Source: a virus
DNA length: 64,000 nucleotides
IMG/VR virus record: IMGVR_UViG_3300031364_000001
Location: 1 to 64,000 of that record
Strand: one strand, 5' to 3'
Position numbers and translations under genes: made by a program. Positions 49,446-56,770 of the stretch are shown in pieces. The notes beneath the pieces were generated by a model, which did not search any database, was not told the origin of the DNA, and saw nothing but the letters and a program-made list of their open reading frames with translations. Position 1 is the first letter of the stretch; each line of letters starts with the position of its first letter.

Positions 49446-50029
49446 TATTTTAATCCTATTTTATTATATTTAGGTTTATGTTTTTTTATTAAAAACATTT
49501 CTAAATCATCTAAACGATCTTTTGGAAAAAACATGAATTCGACATAATTAAATTTTTTATCCCTATCTAATATATGCGTTTGTATTCTATTAAATATAAA
49601 TCTACTTTGACCTACATATACAACCTCTTCATCTTGATATAAAATATACACCCCAGAAAAACCATTCTCAAAAAAATCAATATCAATTTTTTTATTAGAT
49701 TCAATATTTTCAATAATAACTTGCTTATATTTAATCAGTTCTGCTATAATTTTCTTTAAGTCTTCTATTTCTTGTTTATATAAATCTTCTTGTCTTTTAA
49801 ATTCAGATTCCATACGATTTTTCCATACATCATTTTGTTCATTATGCAACATATCATACTTTTCGTTTATATATTGTTTTATATATATAAGATTATCACT
49901 TATAAAATCTTCTATTAAATTATTAATATTTTTATTTAATTTTTTTAAATCTTTTTCATAATCCTCAACCAAAGGATTATCAAATCCCATTCTATGATAT
50001 GGTAAATTACTATATAGATTCTCATTCAT
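49445..50029 (-). CDS. GIY-YIG nuclease with coiled coil
   Basis: 194 aa. Coiled coil (~20-100), then GVYILYQDEEVVYVGQSRFIFNRIQTHI...KFNYVEFMFFPKDRLDDLEMFLIKKHKPKYNKIG: G-V-Y..Y-V-G, R, E and N as in GIY-YIG nucleases. Coupled (shared base) to the SbcC half. Could process branched DNA or be an old homing enzyme. Confidence 0.75.
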   Translation of the reverse strand: MNENLYSNLPYHRMGFDNPLVEDYEKDLKKLNKNINNLIEDFISDNLIYIKQYINEKYDMLHNEQNDVWKNRMESEFKRQEDLYKQEIEDLKKIIAELIKYKQVIIENIESNKKIDIDFFENGFSGVYILYQDEEVVYVGQSRFIFNRIQTHILDRDKKFNYVEFMFFPKDRLDDLEMFLIKKHKPKYNKIGLK

Positions 50030-50032
50030 TTT

Positions 50033-50278
50033 CTACTCCATTTCATATTTTTCTAATTCTGATAAATTATTATTTATTTCTGATTCTAATTTTTCTAATT
50101 TTAATTTATCTTTTTCTATTACTTCATCAATTTCATCTACATTATTTATTTGAAATTCTGTTTTTAACTTTTCTAATAAACTTTCCTGCTTACCTTCAAT
50201 TTGATTTTTTCTCTTTTCTGCTTCATTAATCTCATTTTCATAATTTTCAAGTTTACCTTGTAATTCATTTAGATTCAT
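50033..50278 (-). CDS. Coiled-coil protein
   Basis: 81 aa, SD AAGGAG. Entirely charged heptads (NELQGKLENYENEINEAEKRKNQIEGKQESLLEKLK). Possibly the missing coiled-coil arm of the split SbcC, since it lies between the halves; no motif. Confidence 0.45.
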   Translation of the reverse strand: MNLNELQGKLENYENEINEAEKRKNQIEGKQESLLEKLKTEFQINNVDEIDEVIEKDKLKLEKLESEINNNLSELEKYEME

Positions 50279-50459
50279 TATTTAACTCCTTATTTAATTT
50301 TTTAATACGATTCCTCAATTCTTTATCTGATTCCTCATAAAAACCTTCAAAACGATCCGATAAAGCCCTATTATATTTTTTATTTTGTTTTTTATATAAT
50401 TTTCTATACACACAACTCATTTCTGTATTTCTTTTTATTATTTCATCTAATACACTCAT
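50265..50459 (-). CDS. Hypothetical helical protein
   Basis: 64 aa, SD GGAGG. MSVLDEIIKRNTEMSCVYRKLYKKQNKKYNRALSDRFEGFYEESDKELR. Co-transcribed with the recombination genes; function unknown. Confidence 0.4.
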   Translation of the reverse strand: MSVLDEIIKRNTEMSCVYRKLYKKQNKKYNRALSDRFEGFYEESDKELRNRIKKLNKELNNESK

Positions 50460-51355
50460 TATAAAACCTCCTCAATTTCATTTATAATATCTTCACTAAT
50501 ATTATTTTCTTTACAATAATTTTTTAAATTCGATTCAAAACTAAAAGATACTTTTTTACCTTTACCTACCATATCTATGAAACTATCAATTCTACTTTCC
50601 CTTTTAATTTGCTCTGTTAAATTTTCCTCTTTAAAAACGTTTTTATTTTGATCTGGTAATAATATTTTTTCATATTTTTTAGTTTCTGTATCAAATAGAA
50701 TAATGGAAGGTTGATAATCCTTTTCATTTAAATTCTGTCTTGAAATACAACCCGTGTTAAATACAAATCTATTATCTTTTTTATATTCAAATGCTTTATG
50801 ATTATCCCCTACTACAAATATATCATAATCATATTTTTCTAATAATAATTTTGCAGTTATCCCATCATTAATATATTCTGGTAAATCATCTTTTTCACAA
50901 TATTTATGAAATACACAAATATTAAACTTATTCTTATCTCGTATATCTTTTATTTCTTCATTGTAATCAAACATACTTAATACAATATTATCTTGTATCT
51001 CAAAATAACTATTATACGGATTATAATTCCAATTAGGGAATTTTGATAAAACTGCGATACTATTTTCTTCAAATTTATCATAATTCCCATATAATAAATC
51101 ATGATTATTATTACCTCTTATAAAATAAATAATATTTTCTTTAAAAATATTATAATAAGTATTTTCTAAAAATATACTATTTACTGGTTTTGGTTTATAA
51201 AATAAATCCGCAGCAATTATAATAGGACATTTATTTTGTGTTGCTACTTTTGATATAAATTTTAAAGTGTTTATTTGTACTTCTAAAAAGTCATCCATAC
51301 GGTTGATTGGTAAATCATATCTAAAATGTAAATCTGAACAAAACAATAATTTCAT
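50459..51355 (-). CDS. sbcD: SbcD/Mre11-like nuclease
   Basis: 298 aa. Metallophosphatase ligands: SDLH (D8, H10), AADLFYKP, RGNNNHD (GNHD-like), VVGDNHK, FNTGC. Cuts DNA ends with the SbcC partner to make 3' ends for the RecA-like recombinase. Overlaps its upstream neighbour by ATGA. Confidence 0.85.
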   Translation of the reverse strand: MKLLFCSDLHFRYDLPINRMDDFLEVQINTLKFISKVATQNKCPIIIAADLFYKPKPVNSIFLENTYYNIFKENIIYFIRGNNNHDLLYGNYDKFEENSIAVLSKFPNWNYNPYNSYFEIQDNIVLSMFDYNEEIKDIRDKNKFNICVFHKYCEKDDLPEYINDGITAKLLLEKYDYDIFVVGDNHKAFEYKKDNRFVFNTGCISRQNLNEKDYQPSIILFDTETKKYEKILLPDQNKNVFKEENLTEQIKRESRIDSFIDMVGKGKKVSFSFESNLKNYCKENNISEDIINEIEEVL

Positions 51356-51486
51356 TTTAATTTACTCCAAAAATATAAAAATATAAAACATAATATAAAA
51401 AATATTACCCATATATACCAATATTTTATAAAAAAATCCCATCTTAATATAAAAATTTTCCAACCTTCAATAAAAAATTTACTCAT
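51352..51486 (-). CDS. 44-aa single-pass membrane protein
   Basis: ATG 51486, SD AAGGA. MSKFFIEGWKIFILRWDFF... then IWVIFFILCFIFLYFW, rich in Trp/Phe. Stop overlaps sbcD (ATGA). No family; membrane role unknown. Confidence 0.5.
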   Translation of the reverse strand: MSKFFIEGWKIFILRWDFFIKYWYIWVIFFILCFIFLYFWSKLK

Positions 51487-51496
51487 TTATTTATCC

Positions 51497-52534
51497 TTAT
51501 AAAATTCTTTTACATACTGGACATTTAGAACCTTTGGGCAATAAATTACTTTTTAATTGTTCTATATTAAAAATTTTATTATTCAATTCTTTTACCTTAA
51601 CTTTATTATCCTTATAACTTTCTAAAGTATCTATTTTATCTGCTAAATTATTATAAGCACTTATTTTAACTTTTAGCTTTTTAATCAATTCTAATTTAAT
51701 TTTATTATCTTTATAACTTTCCAATTCCTGTATATTAATATTATAATTATTTTTTATACTATTTAACTGTATTATTTTATTATTTATTTCTTCAAAATTT
51801 AATTTTAATACTTTTAATTTCTTTAATATTACTTTTTGCTTTTCTATATTTTTATATAATTTTAATTGGTTTCTACAATTTTCAAGATCAGTAAAATATA
51901 ATTTTAATTGATTTATTTTATGATAAATATCTTCTTTTTCATCTTCTAATTTTTCACATTTAATTATTATAGCTTCTATTTCTTCTAAATTATTATATTT
52001 GTCTAATTTAGTTTTTATATTATTTATATCTACTTCTAAATAATCAATATCATTTTTCTTTTTATTTACTTTACTTTTTATTTTTTTTACTGATTCATCA
52101 ATAACTTCTAAATTTATTATTCTGTTTAATTTTCGTGCAACTTCTCCTGGACTATCTTGTAATAGAAAAAATTTATCAAACTGCATCTGTAAATTAAGTT
52201 CATTAAAATTTAAATTATTTATTTCTTCTGGAATAGATTGTCCGATTGATTTTAATTCTACATTATTTATTTCATAAGAATTTATTTTTCCATCAGCTGT
52301 TTTAACTTTTTCAATTATATTATCATCTATTTCTAATTTTACTCTACATTCTTTTTCGTTATAAGTTATTATATCAATACCTTTTGGCTCATTATTAATA
52401 ACAAAATTTATCGCCTTTACAATACTTGACTTACCATTATTGGAACTTCCTGATATTATATTTATTCCATTAGTAAATTCTAATATAGAATTTTTATGGC
52501 TTTGAAAATTTTTTAACTCAATTTTTCGGATCAT
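51497..52534 (-). CDS. SbcC/Rad50-like protein, N-terminal half with zinc hook
   Basis: Start ATG 52534 (ATGA overlap; a TTG at 52540 is in frame); 345 aa. IRKIELKNFQSHKNSILEF, Walker A SGSSNNGKSS near 31-40, Q-loop region LQMQFDKFFLLQDSPGEVARKLN, long coiled coil, and ends with the hook CPVC. It stops at the hook, so the other half (48825-49445) must supply the ATPase C-terminal part. Confidence 0.8.
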   Translation of the reverse strand: MIRKIELKNFQSHKNSILEFTNGINIISGSSNNGKSSIVKAINFVINNEPKGIDIITYNEKECRVKLEIDDNIIEKVKTADGKINSYEINNVELKSIGQSIPEEINNLNFNELNLQMQFDKFFLLQDSPGEVARKLNRIINLEVIDESVKKIKSKVNKKKNDIDYLEVDINNIKTKLDKYNNLEEIEAIIIKCEKLEDEKEDIYHKINQLKLYFTDLENCRNQLKLYKNIEKQKVILKKLKVLKLNFEEINNKIIQLNSIKNNYNINIQELESYKDNKIKLELIKKLKVKISAYNNLADKIDTLESYKDNKVKVKELNNKIFNIEQLKSNLLPKGSKCPVCKRIL

Positions 52535-52698
52535 TTGCAAACTCTTTTATATATAAAAAATAAAAATTGAAATTCAATCATAACTACATCATTATAGTAA
52601 TAAAATAATGATTTATTATTTATACTAATAAAATCAATTAAAAAATATTTTCCCTTTATAGTAAAATCAATAGTAAATATTTTTAAAACAAACCTCAT
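52531..52698 (-). CDS. 55-aa hypothetical protein
   Basis: ATG 52698, SD AAGGA, ends ATGA-coupled to the SbcC half. Aromatic, hydrophobic (FVLKIFTIDFTIKGKYFLIDFI). Unknown. Confidence 0.45.
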   Translation of the reverse strand: MRFVLKIFTIDFTIKGKYFLIDFISINNKSLFYYYNDVVMIEFQFLFFIYKRVCK

Positions 52699-52700
52699 TT

Positions 52701-52928
52701 TTATCCTTCTCCTTCTAATAAACTAATAAATTCTTCTTTACATAAATTTTCATTAACTAATTCATAAATAAAATTTTCAGCCTCTCTTTCATTATCAAAC
52801 TCAATTTTAATATCTTTACCTAATTTATTATACTTTATATTATTTATTTCTATTTTTTTAAATTCTCTATTTGGGTAATTAAAACATTCATAATTTTCTT
52901 TTTTAACATTATCAATTGTTATTTTCAT
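52701..52928 (-). CDS. Hypothetical protein
   Basis: 75 aa, SD GAGAGG. KITIDNVKKENYECFNYPNREFKKIEINNIKYNKLGKDIKIEFDNEREAENFIYELVNENLC. Small mixed alpha/beta protein, no family recognised. Confidence 0.45.
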   Translation of the reverse strand: MKITIDNVKKENYECFNYPNREFKKIEINNIKYNKLGKDIKIEFDNEREAENFIYELVNENLCKEEFISLLEGEG

Positions 52929-52953
52929 TTTTTAACCTCTCACTATATAATAA

Positions 52954-53334
52954 TTATTTTTTATATAACTTTTCTAATAAATTAAAAAAAACTTCGCTAT
53001 CTAAAATTACTACTGGTTTTTTAAAATCTTTACATTTCCAGAATAATAGAAAATTACGATTTTCTTTTGTGTTTGTTTTTGCTTGCTTTATCCAATTTTT
53101 AATACTAGGTTTTTCAACTGATTTACATTCGCAATCAAAAGGAAATATTTTATAAATTTCGCCTGTTAATATTATATCTGTTCCACTCAATCCGCAAGTT
53201 CTTGATCTTACTTGACAATTATCATCCTGATTGTTAAATTCTATATCAAACAAATCACAAATTCTTTTTGCAATAAGTTTTTGTAAATATATACCTTTGT
53301 TTTTAGCTGATCTGATAGTTATTCTTTTTAACAT
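52954..53334 (-). CDS. PD-(D/E)XK-type nuclease / Holliday-junction resolvase-like
   Basis: 126 aa. CGLSGTDIILTGEIYKIFPFDCECKSVEKPSIKNWIKQA has the GxxxD...E-x-K spacing of small phage nucleases and resolvases (T7 gp3-like). Location among recombination genes supports resolution of junctions. Confidence 0.65.
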   Translation of the reverse strand: MLKRITIRSAKNKGIYLQKLIAKRICDLFDIEFNNQDDNCQVRSRTCGLSGTDIILTGEIYKIFPFDCECKSVEKPSIKNWIKQAKTNTKENRNFLLFWKCKDFKKPVVILDSEVFFNLLEKLYKK

Positions 53335-54441
53335 TTAATATTTTCTCATCCTATTTTTTGTAGAAATTGTATCTCTTATTTTTAAAAATTTTTCTTCAAC
53401 TTGATTTTCTAATAATTCTTTTAAATTATTTTGTTCAATATAAAAAACTAATTCTTCAACTGAAGAAAATTTTTCATTATTAAATTCTAATTTAGGTTTT
53501 TTATCTTCTTTTTTTTCTATTTCATCCTCATTTTCTCCATCTTCTTTTTTTTGCTTTTTAACTTTTTTCAATTTGCCTTGTGCATCTAATAAATCAAATA
53601 AATAATAAATATTTGAAGTAATATTATCAATACCATAATCAAAAAGAATATCAATAAAACATTCAGTAAAAGGATAACCAACTTTATTTTTTTTAACCTG
53701 AACTTTAATACGAACTCCAATAACTATACCATTTTTAATTATTTTTTCACAAACTGCTAACCATATAATTTGAGCAGCATAAAAATCAAGAGCCTTGCCT
53801 CCCGATCTTCTATATTTTTCTCCGAACATTACCCTTATATTTTCTCTTACCTGACTAATTATAAATAATGAAACATCTTTATTTCGCATTTCTTTTATAA
53901 AATCTTTAAAAAATTCACCTGACTTTTTTTGTTTAATCATTCCATAATCGCCTTTTTCTTTTTCGCCTTTTAATCTTAATTTCCTATTTGAATTTCTTTT
54001 TTCAACTTCATCTAAACTTCCTATTGCATCAAAACTATCTAAAACATAAATTGCTTCTTGATTTTCTTTTACTTTTTTTATTTCTCTTTGAAAATTTAAA
54101 TCAAAATCTTCAATCGTAGAAGAATGAGAATAATTTTCATTATAAATTTCAATTCCATAAATAGCTTTTGTATTAAAATTAAATCCCGCCTCTGCATCAT
54201 CATAAATTATTTTTAAATCTTTATTTTTAATTTTATTACAAACTAAACTTTCAACTGTTAATAAAGTTTTTCCTGTAGATTTATCTCCTACTATATTAAC
54301 CATTCTACCTTTTGCATAACCACCACCTAAATTTAAATCTAAAATTTTACAACCAGAAGAAAAATAATCAATTATAGTTTTTTCTTTTTTCTTTTTAGGT
54401 TCATTTATAGCATCATTTATAACTTCATCAACTTTGCTCAT
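53335..54441 (-). CDS. RecA/UvsX-like recombinase
   Basis: 368 aa. Walker A VGDKSTGKTLLTVE near 52-65, Walker B YVLDSFDAI near 131-139, then KKSGEFFKDFIKEMRNKDVSLFIISQVRENIRVMFGEKYRRSGGKALDFYAA (loop1/loop2-like). C-terminal tail is acidic and Lys/Glu-rich. Promotes strand invasion with SSB and SbcCD. Confidence 0.8.
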   Translation of the reverse strand: MSKVDEVINDAINEPKKKKEKTIIDYFSSGCKILDLNLGGGYAKGRMVNIVGDKSTGKTLLTVESLVCNKIKNKDLKIIYDDAEAGFNFNTKAIYGIEIYNENYSHSSTIEDFDLNFQREIKKVKENQEAIYVLDSFDAIGSLDEVEKRNSNRKLRLKGEKEKGDYGMIKQKKSGEFFKDFIKEMRNKDVSLFIISQVRENIRVMFGEKYRRSGGKALDFYAAQIIWLAVCEKIIKNGIVIGVRIKVQVKKNKVGYPFTECFIDILFDYGIDNITSNIYYLFDLLDAQGKLKKVKKQKKEDGENEDEIEKKEDKKPKLEFNNEKFSSVEELVFYIEQNNLKELLENQVEEKFLKIRDTISTKNRMRKY

Positions 54442-54747
54442 TTATTTCTCCTTTTCTTTTAATATTTTATATAAAGGAATTAACATCAACTTAAATATAT
54501 TTTCATAACTTATTTTTAATTTCCAATTTTTTTGCTTCTTGTCTTCTTCTATCAACAAATTATATTTTCTTGCATATCTTATAAACTTATCATAAAAAAC
54601 AAAATCCACTTCAAAAACATCTCTTATAAATTGCATAGCTTTTTTAATAGATATTTGTTCATCTTTATTTTTAATTTGGTATTTATCAATTATATCTTCT
54701 TTAAAACCTTGTTGATTATAAATAGCTAATATATCTTTTATTTTCAT
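54442..54747 (-). CDS. Hypothetical protein
   Basis: 101 aa. KIKDILAIYNQQGFKEDIIDKYQIKNKDEQISIKKAMQFIRDVFEVDFVFYDKFIRYARKYNLLIEEDKKQKNWKL: helical, HTH-like. First gene after tRNA-like element c. No family recognised. Confidence 0.45.
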   Translation of the reverse strand: MKIKDILAIYNQQGFKEDIIDKYQIKNKDEQISIKKAMQFIRDVFEVDFVFYDKFIRYARKYNLLIEEDKKQKNWKLKISYENIFKLMLIPLYKILKEKEK

Positions 54748-54770
54748 TATTTAACCCCTTAAATAAAATA

Positions 54771-54912
54771 ATAGCTGCTATGGTAAGATTCGATTCTTAC
54801 ACGGCTAGCCCATTATAGCCTTCACTCGGCGAAGCCGTACTTGTCAAATGCCTTCAACTTTCCCTCGCCACTTCAAGTCATTGGCGTCTCTATTCCGCCA
54901 CATAGCAACTAT
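54771..54912 (-). ncRNA. tRNA-like RNA element, copy c
   Basis: 142 nt closed by ATAGTTGCTATG (54912-54901) and CATAGCAGCTAT (54782-54771). D-arm-like GTGGCGGAATAGAGACGC and T-arm-like GTAAGAATCGAATCTTAC (54800-54783) match copy b. The middle is GC-rich with CGGCTTCGCCG and GGCTA/TAGCC hairpins and a CGCCA/TGGCG stem. No ORF. It lies between SSB and recombination genes; transcription from the SSB side or a weak own promoter (TATAAT at 54916-54911). Confidence 0.6.
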
Positions 54913-54921
54913 TATAATTAA

Positions 54922-55914
54922 TTATTTATTATTTTTATACATAGCTTTACAAGTCTCATAAACTTCTGGATGTTCATTTACACATTTATCACAATGCTCA
55001 TATTCGTCCCAATCTTTTCCAAATTGAGTTCCGTAAGGACATTCATTTTCTACTGATTTTTTCTTCTTTTTAGCAGGTTCTTGAATTTCTTCTTTTAATT
55101 CTTCTTTTTCTACTACTTCTTTATAATAATCATTTTCTTTTACAAATTCTTTTAAATTACTAACAGATTCTGCATCCTCATTTTCATCATTATAAGTAAT
55201 TCCTAATAATGAATCTCTTATAGTTTCTTCATTTGGTATAATTAATAATTTCTCTAATGATACTAAATCTTTTACATTTTCTGGATTATACTTTTCAATA
55301 GCAGGAAAATCAAAGTTAATTAAATCAAAAAAGTTTTGCCCTTTTGGCACATAAGTAAATTCCAAACTTGTGCACCCTTCCTCATTTAAATAAACTGGAA
55401 ATACATCAACTCCCCTTGCTTCTTTTCTTTCTACTGCACTTTTCCAATTTTTTTCAAAAGACTTATAAGCAGAATCAAAAATATATTTTTTACCTTTATA
55501 TAAAATATAATATAAAATTCTTTGCTTATATGCTAAATCTTTAATCTGTTCCCATACTTCATTATTTGCAAAACCCTTATTTTCTAATTCTTCTTTTTTT
55601 CTTCTAAACTCTTCACAAATAGGGCAAACCTCTCCATACATTTTTTCCATGCATAAATAACTACCTTTGTTTATTCCAACATAAGAATGAATAAAAATTT
55701 CTAAATGATATGTTTTTTCTTGCTTACCAAAATCAGGATGTCTTTCAGTTTCAATAGTATAAGGCAAAATATCAAATAGATAATCCTTTTCTTCTTTTTC
55801 AAATTTAAATTTCTCTAAATTATACTTTTGCAAATCTAAATAATAATCATAATTTGAATTACTCTTATTATGCAAATTATTTGCTTCTTTTTTAAATTTT
55901 GATTTAAAACTCAT
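54922..55914 (-). CDS. Single-stranded DNA-binding protein, gp32-like
   Basis: 330 aa, SD AAGGAG. MSFKSKFKKEANNLHNK start; CPICEEFRRKKEE zinc-type cluster; KRILYYILYKGKKYIFDSAYKSF; acidic region ~250-290 then KKKKS and a C-terminal CPYGTQFGKDWDEYEHCDKCVNEHPEVYETCKAM Cys-rich end. Layout matches T4 gp32-like SSBs (zinc in the core, acidic protein-interaction tail), but the Cys-rich C terminus is unusual. Confidence 0.8.
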   Translation of the reverse strand: MSFKSKFKKEANNLHNKSNSNYDYYLDLQKYNLEKFKFEKEEKDYLFDILPYTIETERHPDFGKQEKTYHLEIFIHSYVGINKGSYLCMEKMYGEVCPICEEFRRKKEELENKGFANNEVWEQIKDLAYKQRILYYILYKGKKYIFDSAYKSFEKNWKSAVERKEARGVDVFPVYLNEEGCTSLEFTYVPKGQNFFDLINFDFPAIEKYNPENVKDLVSLEKLLIIPNEETIRDSLLGITYNDENEDAESVSNLKEFVKENDYYKEVVEKEELKEEIQEPAKKKKKSVENECPYGTQFGKDWDEYEHCDKCVNEHPEVYETCKAMYKNNK

Positions 55915-56069
55915 TTTTTACTCCTTTTATTTAAATCTTTAAATTTTATATTACTAATTTCTTCAAAATATCCTTTATACCATGCTTTACTAATTATCCT
56001 AATTAAAGGGTAAGTTAAAACGAATATTAAAATACTTATAAATGCTATATTTATTATTTTATCTATCAT
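55911..56069 (-). CDS. 52-aa membrane protein
   Basis: ATG 56069, SD GAGG; stop overlaps the SSB start (ATGA). IDKIINIAFISILIFVLTYPLIRIISKAW is one transmembrane segment. Unknown role; tight coupling to SSB is notable. Confidence 0.5.
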   Translation of the reverse strand: MIDKIINIAFISILIFVLTYPLIRIISKAWYKGYFEEISNIKFKDLNKRSKK

Positions 56070-56070
56070 T

Positions 56071-56253
56071 TTATAATTCCTCTATATCATCAATTTCAAT
56101 TTCTAAACCTTGAGTATCAAATGGATCTTCATTCACATTCATAAAAGGATCATCATCAAAAACTTCTTCTGCTTCCTCTCTGGTTTCTGCTTCTACTATT
56201 GTTTCATACCATTCTTCAACGGTATGTTTAAAAGTAATTTTAAATTTTTTCAT
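56071..56253 (-). CDS. Small acidic protein
   Basis: 60 aa, SD AAGGAG. KKFKITFKHTVEEWYETIVEAETREEAEEVFDDDPFMNVNEDPFDTQGLEIEIDD: one beta-alpha unit, then a strongly acidic tail, a DNA-mimic-like composition. Function unknown. Confidence 0.5.
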   Translation of the reverse strand: MKKFKITFKHTVEEWYETIVEAETREEAEEVFDDDPFMNVNEDPFDTQGLEIEIDDIEEL

Positions 56254-56254
56254 T

Positions 56255-56731
56255 TTATTCTCCTTTATTTAATTTATTATGTAATTTATCAGATGTTTTA
56301 TTTTGTTTTATGCTAGATAAACCCATTTGAATTAATACTATTTTACTCTCGATCATATTTTTTCTTGCTTGCATATTTTTAATAACACCTTCCATAACAT
56401 TATAATCTTTATCTAAACTATTTTGTTCTTTAAGTTCTGCAAAATATTTTTCTTGTATTTTTTTATATTCAGGATTAGTCAATATCAAACTTTCATTTTC
56501 TTTTTCTGTTATTTTTTCCCCTGACTTTTTATTCTGAATATAAATTTTAGCATATTCTTCTTTTAATTCTGCTTCTGTAATTTTCACTTTTCTTTTTTGC
56601 TCATTTAATTGTTCTAATTTTTCAGCATATAATTCGTGATACCTCATACTTGTAACTGCATGAGTATCAACTATATTATCAATATTATTGCCGTCAATTT
56701 CTAAATCTTGTAAATAATTTAAATCATTCAT
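56255..56731 (-). CDS. Hypothetical helical protein
   Basis: 158 aa. LYAEKLEQLNEQKRKVKITEAELKEEYAKIYIQNKKSGEKITEKENESLILTNPEYKKIQEKYFAELKEQNSLDKDYNVMEGVIKNMQARKNMIES: long coiled coil. Often found beside gp32-like SSB genes in such phages. Unknown. Confidence 0.5.
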   Translation of the reverse strand: MNDLNYLQDLEIDGNNIDNIVDTHAVTSMRYHELYAEKLEQLNEQKRKVKITEAELKEEYAKIYIQNKKSGEKITEKENESLILTNPEYKKIQEKYFAELKEQNSLDKDYNVMEGVIKNMQARKNMIESKIVLIQMGLSSIKQNKTSDKLHNKLNKGE

Positions 56732-56744
56732 TTATTTCTCCTTA

Positions 56745-56764
56745 CTATATTATAATATTTTTTT
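56745..56764 (-). promoter_or_regulatory. Class A promoter motif
   Basis: Minus strand AAAAAAATATTATAATATAG with -10 TATAAT at 56754-56749, then AAGGAG. Serves the SSB operon. Confidence 0.55.
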
Positions 56765-56770
56765 ATATAA

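Noticed and set aside
54771-54912. tmRNA or tRNA-Leu group I intron
   Set aside because: Too short for either, with no intron P7/P3 core and no tag-reading frame seen; a tRNA-like element with variable interior fits better.
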